Assembly (NCBI GenBank): GCA_002633005.1
Contig: NMRA01000020.1
Location: 826,803 to 890,802, forward strand
Direction of reading: 5' to 3'
Source: Phoronis australis
Lineage: Eukaryota; Phoronida; Phoronidae
DNA: 64,000 nt
A program made the translations under genes and the position numbers. The notes under the pieces are model-generated. The model saw only the letters and a program-made list of their open reading frames with translations. It ran no database searches and was not told where the DNA came from. This document shows, one piece after another, positions 1-12,175 of the stretch (its first letter is position 1; the number at the start of each line of letters is the position of its first letter).

Positions 1-612
1 CAAGTCTTGCTATAATACATTATGAACAACATTATTTATAAAACATGTATGACGCCATTTTGGTTCCGAACAAACTATACTTGGTCATATCGAAAACTTC
101 GAATAGCTTGTAACCGAAATTGCGTCATGTTTATCAAAATTTAGTCCGATGAAGGCCAACATGACGTCTTTATAAAAAAATTAAACAAGTTTAAATTCAG
201 CGTGCTTCTGGCACCATTGTCAAGGATAGTCAAGAGTAAAAGGACAACTTTTTATAACAATGACCTACGGATTTTGTTGAAAGACCTCCAGAGGCATAGA
301 CGAGCGGTAGGCCTACAACTAGTTCAGGATAAACAAATGACGAAGACATGCGAGTGACAATTTATGTACATGTAGCAAAAACTTCCACTGATTTACTGAC
401 TAGGTCACTTTGCTCTCATTGATGTTAAGGGGATACACGTGAAGACGGCAGCACATGCTCGTGATGAGAGGTATGAAATCTGCAAGTCCATAATTCCTCA
501 GAATTCTCTAGTTCGCCATACGCGCGCGTCATCTTCCGTCTATTTGTTAAAGGGTTGTTCCTTTTAGTTTCAAAACAACAGTGCTGCTCCAAGACAACGG
601 TGTGCTGATGAA
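1..612. other. 3' flank of the LU-protein gene
   Basis: No coding sequence or clear repeat is recognised. Part of it should be the 3' UTR of the minus-strand gene, but no single polyadenylation signal stands out. Confidence 0.4.
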
Positions 613-824
613 TTAGTTGAGAACTCGTGATAAGGTAAGCAGCAAGCATAAAGTCCCGAGTAAAACATTGAAATAAACGTTTGAGGCTGAGTTACATTTC
701 TCTGAGTCCGAGCAAAAGCACGTGGTGGTCGTCATCTCTATTGACTGGTGTTTTGCAGTAACTGGGTCCCGACAACCCTCAGCCATCTTTTGCGGTGAGC
801 AAGAGCGCGCAATCTGCAACTCAG
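613..824 (-). CDS. LU-protein exon 3: C-terminal LU half and GPI tail
   Basis: It follows a CCTTTCAG acceptor (832–825). It contains RSC, GCR, the terminal CFCSDSEKCN motif of LU domains, then a short Ser/Asn spacer and a leucine-rich hydrophobic end, and stops at TAA (615–613). Confidence 0.88.
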
Positions 825-3800
825 CTGAAAGGAAAAGGAATAAAAAATAATTAAAAACGAGCGCATGCAACGGAAAATAGACGCATGTTAAAATAAATAT
901 CACCTTTGAAGTATATGGGAATCTCCAATTTTAGAAACTAAGAATGGTATTTTAAACAGCAGGACTTCCATAGTAAGCCAACAAACGCGAAATTTTCTCT
1001 AATTTGTAGGCCCTATGTGCACAGATGGTATGACGTGCGTGACAATAAGGTTTAAAGTAAGAGATTCCTCATCTTAAAACGATAATAAACCCTGTTTTGA
1101 TGATTTCAACCAATACTCGCTCTGTCACCTTCCGATGCACCATTGGCGTCAATCGCCCAAGTTAGACAGGAATCAACCAAAACATTATACTCCCTATGTC
1201 ACGGACTGGACATTATGGTCTTTGACGAGTGGTATTTTCCCATAGTTGCCGTGTAATTCACTAAGCATAGGTCAGGCTTGCCCGTTTAGCATACTTTGAA
1301 AGGAGTTTTCGAATTTTCCTCCAAACTTTTGAGGGTTGTCAAGGCTTACAGAGCATTATTTGGTTTCAGAGAACTGGATGGGAAAGTCGTTTTTAGTATC
1401 TGTTCATAGGCCAAGACCGGGTTTGGTAGTAGCCTTTTAAGCAAAAAAGCTTATCGTCCAGATAATTGTCATTACAATAGGTACAACAAACATGGTAATG
1501 AACAATCGTATAAATAATAAAAGGAACGTGAAGATACAACGGTAATGAATTACAGTTAATTCAACAATGACAAAGCATGAAATCTTACATGAAAATGATA
1601 ATGATAAGATTAAAAACAATATTTAAATATAAATATTTTGAATGCAATGTACAAATAATTGTGATGTTGGAAATCATATGAAAGACACCTATACCCCAGA
1701 TAATGATTATTAACTTGAACAAAGGTGGTGCAAACGCTTCTTAAAATGGATAAAAGTATTTCTGTGTTTAAATTGACCAAGGAGATCATTCCACTCTCGA
1801 ATGGCAAGAATAAAAAATGCTTTGCATAAAAAGTAGTGCTGTGTCTAAGTATCGGAAGGTTATGTCGTGAGGCAAAACGAGAATTTGCTCCATGTGTGGA
1901 GTAAACTGGTATAATATTTCTGGTAAGGTATTCTGGTGCACCACCGCAGACTGCGGGACCTACATGCTACAAACACTGACGCAGAAAACAGGATCTGCAT
2001 CAGTTTCAAAGTATCGTACATCATTGTGGACATGGCTATAATTATTCGCCGGTGATCAAAAAGCGCATTTTACAGTGATGGAAATTGAAAACCGTCAACA
2101 AAATGAAATGATTTTATCTCTGAAGTTAAACAATTGAAATTTTTTTGATACTGCCAATCTTTGCAACGGCCGAGAAATCGTGAGACATGTGCCATTTTAG
2201 AACTCATTTTCGTCTGCAGAAAATTGTTGTTGGTCAAGAATGACTGGTGTGTTTACCTTTTGCAAACACTGTGAACGTCTTCAACGGGCTACACATTACA
2301 ACATGAGTCATAACATCAAGCCGAAGATCAACAGCACGTCATTCATAAACCATAAGATACAAAAAGTTAATAACACTATTTTGAGAATCTTTGTACTAAA
2401 AGATAAACCTGTATTGTGAACTTGCATGTTTACTCTTTGAAAGTGACAGCTACATGGATAGTAGTTTTCAAAATATACTGGATAGATTTCGACAATCCAC
2501 GGTAAACTTCTTGGCATAAATATCTGTCAGTTTAACAGAACTCAAGTCGAAATAAATCAACCTTCTTGTCGAAATTTGGTAACAAATTAATGTGACATTA
2601 TTGTGCCAAGCCGCTAATTGTTCATTTGTGGAGCAAGTTGTCGCGATTTCGACAACGTGCCTGGAGCACCACCTGTCGAGGTTTTGCCGAGAATTGTCTG
2701 GAATTGAAACGGAGTCGAGTCGAAAAGAAACGGATATTTAGCTGCAGTTTTGTGCGTCGAAACTTTGTCCAATTCCATTTTTTTGTGAACGTTATTGTAC
2801 GTGTATGAAATGTGCTGCTTCCACGGTACACAACTGTAAGACAATGGTACAAATGCCTAGGTTTCTATCAACTCACGTGGTGCGTCGTCCAACTCGACTT
2901 TATCAATTTCCACAATAGTCTTGAGGCATCCGTGCTTACAGTACGCAGTTTTAATTGAACTGTCAAAGGTGGCACTATATGGATCGGAGCACGCGCCACC
3001 TGACCTGTCTCCCGACGATGACCAAGCGCATTCAACACATCTCATCTGTTTTTGGTCATTCGTCATCTGGCATGTTCCTGAAATGAACCCAAGTAGTATC
3101 GCTTTTTATCGGTGTGAACTGACACTTGGATGAACTTTCTATTAATATTTATTTGCATTTCTACTGATGTACGAATTATTGTTGTGGTCATGTAAATTGC
3201 CTTTATCTAATATCCAAAATCCAAAATCACAAGAGTGACACGGCAGCAACAGAATCAACAGCAACGCGCACCGTTGATATGCGACCACAGTGGGTATCGC
3301 TTTAAGCGCAGAACCAAGAGGTTGTTATTGTTTTATTCACAAAACGCGACACGGTGTTACACATTTGAACTTTGACGTTGTGTATTTAATCAACCATTTT
3401 CTCAGGGACACGCTGTTATTTCTCGAACAGGACCCAGTCGAATTTGAACTAAAAAACTATTGGGGCTGCCTGTAGTCCTCGAGAAAATTGAGGCGTTCAC
3501 GCAAAATAAATGGTGTGTGTGAACAAGGAACTGTGGCCCTTATACACTGTAGGAGTGAACGAGAACAGCCGTGCCGTTCTTGAAGAGACAGGCGAGGTAG
3601 TTTTTAAATATCCTGAGCGAAGATATTGAAACATATTGTCGATGATTAATCGAGTTCCATTAATTACCCAAGGTGCAGGACACCGAAATGTACCTAACGA
3701 ATATCAATTTTATTGATTAATACCCTAAAATCGATTATTATGTTGTCAATTGAATAGCTAAGGCCAATAACATAAAAATTAATTAACGTCCAGTACCATT

Positions 3801-6800
3801 AATGGCAAACATTGTGACGCAGAATGAAAGTTGCTGAGAACCGGCAAAATTAATGAATAGAGCGATTGGACTGTAGCTCACGAACAAGGTCTAAAGTGAG
3901 GAGCCCCCTCCCCAGTCGTCACAAGTTCCCATCCCTTGCATGTCGGTAAAATTCTCACCCCATGTACATATTACACCCTGGTCGTCACAATTTTCGAGTT
4001 CCTGGCCCTCCGTTAATCACAACATTTGCAGCAACAGCCTCTTCGCCAACTATCCTCCGGTCTCCACAATCCTCCCTCATTGCCCATACAAATTTCAAAG
4101 GGAACCTGTGTCTACACCGCGGAAACCTAAGCCATAGCTCACACGCAGAAGACCGACGAGACTGAAAAAATCACGTGCGAACACTCATCAGAAGTCTGGT
4201 GCGCTTTCTCATCACCATATTCCAATAACGTGATTTGTGGTTAGGCTTGGTTTGCTCATCATGATCGCACGTGACGTGCCAGAATGTTAGGATTTTTAAT
4301 GAGCAAAAACGAAAAAGGTGAAATACAATCCTAGTAGAAAAATGTTCAGATTTGGATAAATACGGAACGTCATATCTCAGAAATGACTGATCGGATTTAT
4401 ATGAAATTTTCACAAAATATGCTTGTTGTATCGTGTTAGGAATCGTTTTCAAAATGTTTTACTTTATTACAAGAGTCTATAAAAATGCACTTTCCATGAA
4501 AAAATCAAAAAGTTGTACACAACTCAATTATATTTTTGAAAACCGACAGCATTTGTGAGCTTTCACCTTAAATATTGTAACAAATGAAATTTGACATTGT
4601 CATCGATACCCGGATTTTGCTATGAATGTATCTTCCCTCTTTTAGTTAGCTAAATTTGTCTAAGAAGAGAATGGAAACGTGACAAAGTCATTGATATTGT
4701 TATAAAGTTTAAAATCCAGTCTATAAGCTTTATACTTTCAGAAACATTTTTAAATTTGAACTCTTATAAATTTCGAATTTCTTTAAAACTTAAAACATTT
4801 TTTAAAAGAATGATAGTATGTATATATTTGGCTACATGCAAAGACTTGTGGGTAAAGTTCTGCCTAACCAGTAGATAGGACGCCTTGTGAAAGCTCGGAT
4901 GATTTGCCCTCGGATATTACACTCTACCTACTGAATAGTCCGCAACGGCAGTCCAAAATATTAAAATGAGCTGAAGACAACCCTCGATCAATTGGCATAC
5001 GTGTAGTTCACGACAGAAGTCACTAAATTCAAACGCCAAGTATGAATTTATCAAAAAAGTAAGGTCTCATTAACTAGTACTGACTAAAATGAAATACACG
5101 TTGTTGGGGGAGGCCAGTTTTGAGTCAGGCATTACCAGCAGGTTCAGGTAATCTGCTTTTTCTTGTATTTGTGAATAGGCTGGAAATGAGAAAAGACACT
5201 AGTTTGGCTGTAGACACACTTTTATTCAAAATGGTGGCCCCTCTATACCAATGTTGCCAGCGAATGAGAAATTTTCTACCATTTCAGGATTCCCTCTAAC
5301 TACCCAAAATTGCAAAAAAATCTGGTTAGATCATGGTAGCACTTTCAGACCATATTTACAGAGTTTCTGGAAGGAAGTGGTGGTTTGCAGATGGAAACTG
5401 TCTATTTTGTATTTATGCCAGCCCTTTTTGGAGCCTCGCTTCCCTTTTCAATGGAAGTGAAAAGGCAAAAAATAATAAAGTTTTCGAGGTTACGTGTAGC
5501 AGTTTTGAAGTAAAATAATTCACAACTTTTCAGTTTGGTGGGCACAATTTGCAACAGAGTGGAAGCAAGTCCAGTGACGAGTGCAGTGTGCACTACCAGA
5601 CAAACCCAGTGAGAACTGTACAATGCCAAGGAAACCATCTCTGTTTTTGAGACATCCTTCTACCCTCTTTCTCATAAAATAAAAATTGTCCCTTTGATGA
5701 CCACGTTTTGTGCGAATTCACGAAATATTGTCGACATCCACGAATAATGGACGAGAGGGTCATGACTGTGTTCGAACTAATATACTCAAAACCTATGTCT
5801 GTTACCCTCTATGTTTTATTTCACAGAAGAAAACGCAAGGCATTAAAATAAGCACAAAAGAAAACAATTTAAGAGTTTGATTTTTTTCTTCAGAAGCAAA
5901 AGACTAAATTTTGAGGAACTCGAAATCAAGAAAAAATGTTTACTTACAACTACATAAGAAAATCATTACCGAGAAATATAGGTAAAGCTGTTAAAAATAA
6001 TACAGAACACCGCGCAACGAAATTAATCCATTTTCAAAAGGATTTCTTCCTTAGTTTAATCAGAGTTAGGTTTAGAGTAACCCATGTGAACTTTACATTT
6101 TTGTCGAAGGTACATCTGCTTAACCAGCTGTCACGGAAAACTAATTCGGTGACAATTCACTTTTTGTAGAGTTGTAGTAGGCAAAGACTAAAATACAAAA
6201 TATAAAAATGAAAAACTGTTCAACGATAAATTGAAACTGCGTCGAATCTCTTAAATGAAAATGTAACGTAGTGAAAACCGGAAGTAAACCGACTTTGAAA
6301 ATGAAGAAGTTATCTCAACTCAAAACAGCACCTGTTTTTCTAATTACCTGCACGGTAAATGAGAATTTTGCGAACCCTGTGCACTGACATTAGTAGTCTC
6401 AAGGTATTTGACTTCGCATCTTAAAAAATTGTTGGAAGGTCGACCAACATCTGTTTTACCGCGGTAATTAGATTTTGTTCGAGTGAAAACTGGAAATAGA
6501 AGAACATTACCGGCAACATTCACTTAAATATTACAAAAGGTGAAACGTTTGTGCCTATAGGGTGGGCATGTAATTCAGGCACACTATCTTCATGAAATAG
6601 AGCCAACGTTTTTGATACCCACCGTTTCAAGGTCTCTGGGCTTTGAAGCCCATCTACAACGGCAAGAGCGATTTACGTGACTCATTCAGTGGTGTGAAGT
6701 TATATATCCTCTTCTAATCCAAAAGTAGGATGGATTAAAAGTTATTTATTAATAAGATAGCGTAACAAGTGTAGATTGTACTTCGGCAACAAACATGGTG

Positions 6801-6999
6801 GTTGAAAATTAGCAGCAATGTTCCCAGTGACTAAGCTTAAGTTTGCTTTAGAATTCTGTGACCTAGTTTCATAACGAACGTACAACAACGAGAAGGTATT
6901 TTGAACGACCCAGCAGGTAAATGACTCACCTGAATGGATTACTCCACATAGAATAAAAATTGTGGTTGCCAGGAACATCTCGCGACCAAGTCCGCCCAT
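613..6999 (-). CDS. Quiver/Sleepless-like Ly6/uPAR GPI-anchored protein, complete, 3 exons
   Basis: Exons are complement(6930–6999), complement(2877–3077) and complement(613–824); both introns are phase 1 with GTGAGT donors and CAG acceptors. They join into 160 residues plus TAA. Residues 1–24 form a signal peptide with a hydrophobic core. Residue C37-V-E-C40 is the CxxC opening of the LU (three-finger) fold. Further cysteines follow, ending with the family signature C126-F-C128 ... C134-N135. Residues 141–155 are a hydrophobic tail typical of a GPI-attachment signal. The length is close to that of Drosophila Sleepless/Quiver, which modulates ion channels and receptors at the outer membrane leaflet. 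The family call rests on cysteine pattern and architecture; the target is unknown. It is divergent from the SHIP gene on its right, 15 kb away, so co-regulation is unlikely. Additional 5' UTR exons cannot be excluded. Confidence 0.85.
825..2876 (-). other. LU-protein intron 2
   Basis: A 2.05 kb phase 1 intron, AT-rich. I see no exon, RNA gene or recognisable repeat in it. Confidence 0.7.
2877..3077 (-). CDS. LU-protein exon 2: N-terminal part of LU domain
   Basis: The acceptor is TTTCAG (3083–3078) and the donor GTGAGT (2876–2871). It codes for about 67 residues with CVEC, then four more half-cystines including YCKHGC. The phase 1 ends match both neighbouring exons. Confidence 0.87.
3078..6929 (-). 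other. LU-protein intron 1
   Basis: A 3.85 kb phase 1 intron. The direct join of exons 1 and 2 keeps the frame and yields a standard leader-to-LU junction, so no internal exon is needed. Nothing else is recognised. Confidence 0.65.
6930..6999 (-). CDS. LU-protein exon 1: signal peptide
   Basis: It begins with ATG at 6999–6997 and ends with one base of a Gly codon before a GTGAGT donor (6929–6924). It codes for 23 residues, hydrophobic from FLATTIFILCGVI, as expected for a secretory leader. Confidence 0.85.
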
Positions 7000-9900
7000 G
7001 GGCCGTTGATGATCAACAAATCACTGTTATATCCAATATAATATCAACCACCAAACTAGCCAGGTGTATCACCTTCGCATTCACCAGTAACACATAAATA
7101 GGTCAGCAGTACCCTCTGAACCAGGGGTCAATCACTAGGGCGCCCTCTAACGACGACCTGTCCCAGTAGCAACAATTAGTTTTTAAGATGCCGGAGGCTT
7201 CAGAAGGCCCTAATTTCAAATATTGGCGGAAACTAATAACAGTGTCATTGGTTTAAAATGTGGGTTAAGGTGGCACTCAATATTTTTTGAGCCACGATTG
7301 ATTTATCTGTCCCAATTTCGTTGGCACCTGTTGGGTGTAACTTTTTTGTGCTACGATGTCAGCAGGGCATTTCCTGGCGGTTGTTTTTTTAAGTTTTTGA
7401 ATCTGTTCATTTTGCAGTTTATGCCAGGTGTTAACCCCTTGAACCACTCTTTGGTCAATCCTGCCTTTTCTAAAACCTTCACTGCTTGCAAGCGGAAAGT
7501 TGAAATTTCGGTACCAATGAAGCCGTCCTCCCGCGGTTCCGTCCACTCAGTGCGACTGCTTTGGATTTGTAAAAAAAAAATGGCAGGGTGACACCCATTT
7601 TTCACCAGGTATCTGTAATCTGAAGAGCTTTGTCAGACTGAATGCACTGTCTCTCTGCTCGTAGTAACCACATGCAACTGGTGGCTTTGTTCATGCATCA
7701 GAAATCAAAACTCTAAGTTCTTTTTTGCCTTAGTCTGCGGGTTTCTAAAGTCAGAAAAGTGTTAAATGAAAGGAGCTGGTTGAAGCCGATACCATTGTCT
7801 GATATTAAAAAAACATATTTTCCACTTGGTATGGCTCCGTGATTTGTGTACACGGAATCCGGCTTGGCACCACCCCGTGCCCTTGAGTACCCGGTCCCGG
7901 TGGATTTCATAAGGTGCCTACCTGGCTAAATTTTTTGACCACGTCACGGGTTAATTATCTCTTTAGAGGACTCCGATCTCGACATGCTGAAATTAATAAA
8001 GCGCTATTACCAGTGCTGTAGTGGTAAAATGAAAGGTAAGTAGGCGCCCCGAAGCCCACTGTATCACCTTGAGCACCATGAACGTATAACTACGTTTAAA
8101 TGCCAAAAGGTGGTTGGCTGCGTCTACGTGCCCCTACGCCCCACTACAGCACTGGCTATTTCTGAATACTAACACTCGTCCTCGCGCGTCAAGTGACTTT
8201 ATTACTACGCACGAAGATCCACGATGGCCCTTTGAATGCCGGAAGTTGCTTAACCGATCATAATGCCGGCCAAAATGAAGTAAACTAAACAATAGGTGTG
8301 TATGTAAATACACGAACGCAAACCATTTCTGAATTTACCTTCAGTGCCAGATGTTATGTCATACATGGAGTTTCCTACATAATGTTGACGTCTTTAGATC
8401 TCTGTAAGAAAGCGCAGAGTAATTTGCTCAAGAAAAATTACGTGTAGTACTAAAATTACCGGTAGTTTTTTTTTTGGTATAGCAAGTTTGAAGAAAATGT
8501 ATTGTTCTATAGTTCTACTAACCCGCTATCCCAAAATGAATTGTTAATGTAAATTGAAATAATGCAATGATCTAATTTGTAACTGAAAATTTGATGTCTT
8601 ATGCTGTATATATGAGCATTGGATTTTTATTTTGCGTTGCATGTGTTGACTGACAAAAATGCCGGAGGGCAACCTCGGATAGCTACCGAGGTTGGGTTGT
8701 GCAACACAAAACAGGGAATGTCTGGCGATACGTATGTTATTTTAGAATTCAAGACTAATTTGTCACACCAGAGTGGCATTAGGGTAAATTCCAAAGAAGT
8801 TGCTAGGTGGAGAGATCCCTTAGGAAAATGAACAAATCGAACTTCTTCTCACGTCGTTGAAAGGGTCACTCTGATCTGCAAGATCAAATGGTGTTATTAT
8901 AAAGATTTCTTTTTTATTTTGTGCATCAATGAAACGAGATTTATTAGTATAAATTTAAAATTATCACAAAAACTGAAAGTAATGGTCGTGATGAGACTGA
9001 ATGAGTAAAATGGGCAGAAAATAAATAGCTTGAAAGGCCTGGTACCCTTTAAAAACATGACTCTAGAAAAAAAACATAAATCTTTTGTTAGGTTCCTAGC
9101 TCGTCTGTACGGTGCCACATGCAGGCGTCTCTGACGATCTCATCGGGAACGGACACAGCTTCCGTGACCGTCTTTTAGTGCAGGGATGGGCAAATCCCTA
9201 TCACCCTTACGTGAAAACCCGCCAGAAGTCATGAGTAAAACATCCAACAACTGCCCGTTCGAGGTTAATAACTGTAATTGAGGCTTTTTGAAGTATTCCT
9301 TAGGCTGTGATAGGTTGATCCAATTGGAAACCGTTGTCTGGTTGCGATCATTTTGTTGCCCCAAATACTTAGTCGCATTTCCATACACATGTCGTAAGGA
9401 ACCGAAAAAAAATCGTTTCCGTTTATACCATCATGTGCTCTCTGATTTCAGTAAAGAAAAATTGTAAAACAAATGACAAAAAAACGTGAAATAACCCATT
9501 TGTTTACAAGATGGATTAGATTTATGACCAATGACAGCTATCTACAAAAATACATACAAATTAAATAAATCCTTTTAAAGTGATGAAAATGAGCCAAGCC
9601 GGTGAATTCAGATGCTACATGTAGGTATATCACGCGAGTTCTAGAGTATTAATAATTTTCGAAACATTTACGCTGAGCACTTGATACTGATCAGAATTTC
9701 GACCTCAATCGGCTCACCAAGTTTTTGTGCCCAGGTTTTAAAAGAAAGGGCCACTGTGGCTATATGAGTCTGGTGAACTGAAGTTGTAGTTTAAGTGGAC
9801 ACTCGAGCAAGTGTTGACATCATTGCAATGGCCATGGCTTCCGGTTGTCTGTAGGTAATACACCGTTTTCAGTTTAACTATAGGTTGATAAACCGTTGTT

Positions 9901-10536
9901 GCCGTATCTACATGTATGTACTCGGTAATCAGTTTCAAATATGTATAATATTGGTAAATGATAACCCTGTCACGCAATGTTCATAATACTATATTAGAAC
10001 AACCAGCTTTCCCTGGCTAGCAGGAGACTGATACATGAGTTGCAGCTCATCAAAAGACAGAATCTTTCCTGAATCGGTCACGAATTTTGTTAGGAATCCA
10101 ATAGATGGACACTCGCACGGGGTGCGATGTGCAGAGCCGGGGGACGGGACATGAACGGCGGTCAAATGAGACGAAAGGTACCAAAGGCGTTCAACCGAAG
10201 ACACCACAACTTCTCTGACAGCGCACTAAATTATTCTTCCCTCGCTAGCGCTAGTCGTTTAACCAATCGTTAAAGAGCTGAGTATTGGCTACCCTCACGC
10301 AAGATATTCCCCCTCGTATACGCATATCCCTCCCTCTTTCGGACTGTTTTCACCGTCTCGCCGGCATGTTTTTGCTCGAGCACGCATCAACCTTGCTCCT
10401 GCACAGATTATTACCTTGCCAAAGAACCCCTATGAGATACTTACCTCCCAATCGGTTTCGCTATGAGATAGTTTGGGTCTTCACAGGAAGGTTGGTGCGT
10501 GACTTTCGTGAACAATCCTGCCAAACGTACCACGGC
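7000..10536. other. Intergenic DNA left of the repeat cluster
   Basis: There are only short overlapping reading frames on both strands, for example around 7223–7605, none with a family motif or splice context. The 5' UTR and promoter of the LU-protein gene should lie just right of 6999, but no core promoter motif is clear. Confidence 0.4.
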
Positions 10537-10710
10537 ATAGGCGGATCTGGGGGTGGTGTCAAAGGGGTCCGGACCCGCCTTTTTTCCTTGATTTTAGTGA
10601 TACCAAATCTAGAATTTTCAAATTTTAATTGTTGACTTGGATCCCCCCTTTGTAAAAAACTCCATGATCCGACCCCCTTTCAAAAAATCTTGGATTCGCT
10701 CTGGCTTGGC
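10537..10710. mobile_element. Degenerate MITE with GGCGGATC-type ends
   Basis: The stretch starts with AGGCGGATCTGGGGG and ends with an inverted relative (CTTGGATTCGCTCTGG). Inside there are repeated G-rich and C-rich blocks reading GGATCC and CCCCCTTT. This is the layout of common non-autonomous DNA transposons of invertebrates with CAGTGGCGGATC-like ends. No coding capacity is seen. The element is old and its exact ends are uncertain. Confidence 0.5.
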
Positions 10711-11480
10711 TTACAAACTGATATTGATCTAGTCTATCTCCGGTAAAGCGGTAAACAACCGAAGTGACAACCACTTATCGTTGGAAGATACGGTCAGATT
10801 CCTAGCTAGCATAACAACTGAATACAATTGAGTGGGTCTTTCAAACGAAAGGAATACACCCACAATATATTTTTCTTCAATTAACGTGATAAGTTGTAAG
10901 TGCACTAACGGTCTTGTCAGTCTACTGAAACCAGAAGTCTTAAAACAACTGGCCTTGTTCGAGTTTGTTCATGGTGGAAATACGCATGATAATTACAGAG
11001 CGGAGATAAGTTAACCCTACATTTCAGATTTCGTTTTCTCTAGCACAATTTTTTGATGTGACGAGTTCAGTGAAGTAGTAGTAATCCCCTGAGTGCAAAG
11101 AAACCACACACTAACACCTGGCCTATGGTAATTTTTTCATCGTGGATTACGTATGAAAATCGCAGATTTCGCTCCTTTATTCAGTTGAGCTGCTAGATAA
11201 TTTCCTTGTTTTAACCTCACAAGGTTGAGTTTTCGTTTTATTCATCGTGAAATCAAACAAAATTGACTTCCTCTGATTGCAACACCTACCGAGCTGTGTG
11301 TTGAAGACAAATAATCAGGAATTGGCAGGAATATTTTTACAATCAGTTACTTTTGACAGTTAATTTTTGCGTAGGTACGATAATGGCAGGCCGAGAGAAT
11401 TATAAGAGAACGACGGTGTGCGAGGGAATAAAATAGCAGGGTTGTCCCCGGCGTTTGTGGCGTGCCGCCGTGTGCCGCCN

Positions 11481-11489
11481 CGCACACGC

Positions 11490-11528
<39 letters not shown>
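11481..11528. repeat. (CA)n microsatellite
   Basis: About 24 CA units, the first few interrupted as CGCACACG. It directly follows an N at 11480, so its length may be misassembled. Frames reading through it as poly Cys-Val are spurious. Confidence 0.95.
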
Positions 11529-11529
<1 letters not shown>

Positions 11530-11789
11530 CACTGACGCTAGTTTGACCAAATTTGGTTTGCGTGCACACAAAACTGGTTTTGTTATTTGATACTTTGAAC
11601 AACCAGTGGAAGTCACCCCTGCATGGCTCCGGTTAGAGACATTTGCGGGTCCTCAGCCAACCCTGAGTGTAACATAAAATGGACCCTTAGAGGTTCAGTA
11701 TCCCGGTTTTGAATCTCCCATGAGTGTGTTGAATAAAATGAAATGTGACAGCCAATTCAGTAGAAAGTTAAGAAATGATAAAATGATGA

Positions 11790-12175
11790 GCCAGGCATAC
11801 AACTCCAATACTCTAAGCTCTAAGAACGAATAGCCAGTGTGAAAAAGTGTTCCAAAAATTAGCCTATGGTTCTAATTTGTGGAACTCTTTATCAGAGGAG
11901 GGGATATCGAGCTTAGATTTAAAAACAGTTGTGCTATGTGCAAACGCATGGACTGAGCCTCTTTGCAAGTGTGGAGCCTGTGATTTCCCTAGTCAAACAT
12001 AATCTCTCCAATGGTGCTAATTGTTAATCTTGTAAATAGTATTTTAATATTTGTTTTAATTTTATATTTATTTATTTTATAACTAATGTAATTATTTGTT
12101 GGGATACTAGCCTGTGGCTAGTGTTTTCTGTTGTTTTACTTTAACCGATTATAAAGTGACTTGACTTTGTGATTA
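11790..12175 (+). mobile_element. LINE 3' end remnant (reverse transcriptase C-terminus)
   Basis: One plus-strand frame at about 11850–11930 reads YGSNLWNSLSEEGISSLDL. This matches the conserved C-terminal end of non-LTR reverse transcriptases, where F/YG-x-x-LWNSLP is followed by a short helix. An A/T-rich 3' tail follows up to about 12175. No upstream reverse transcriptase is intact, so this is a 5'-truncated, dead copy. The clade (CR1, RTE or Jockey-like) cannot be decided from this short piece. Confidence 0.6.

Noticed and set aside
7223-7605. Overlapping frames of 84–122 codons on both strands
   Set aside because: No recognisable motif, no splice partner, low-complexity translation; not supported as a gene.
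9989-10207. Minus-strand frame with SGKILSFDELQLMYQ, reminiscent of an L1-type LINE C-terminus
   Set aside because: Only one short similarity without flanking reverse transcriptase; too weak to annotate.
11347-11616. Cys-Val-rich frames across the CA repeat
   Set aside because: Translations of a microsatellite with an adjacent N.
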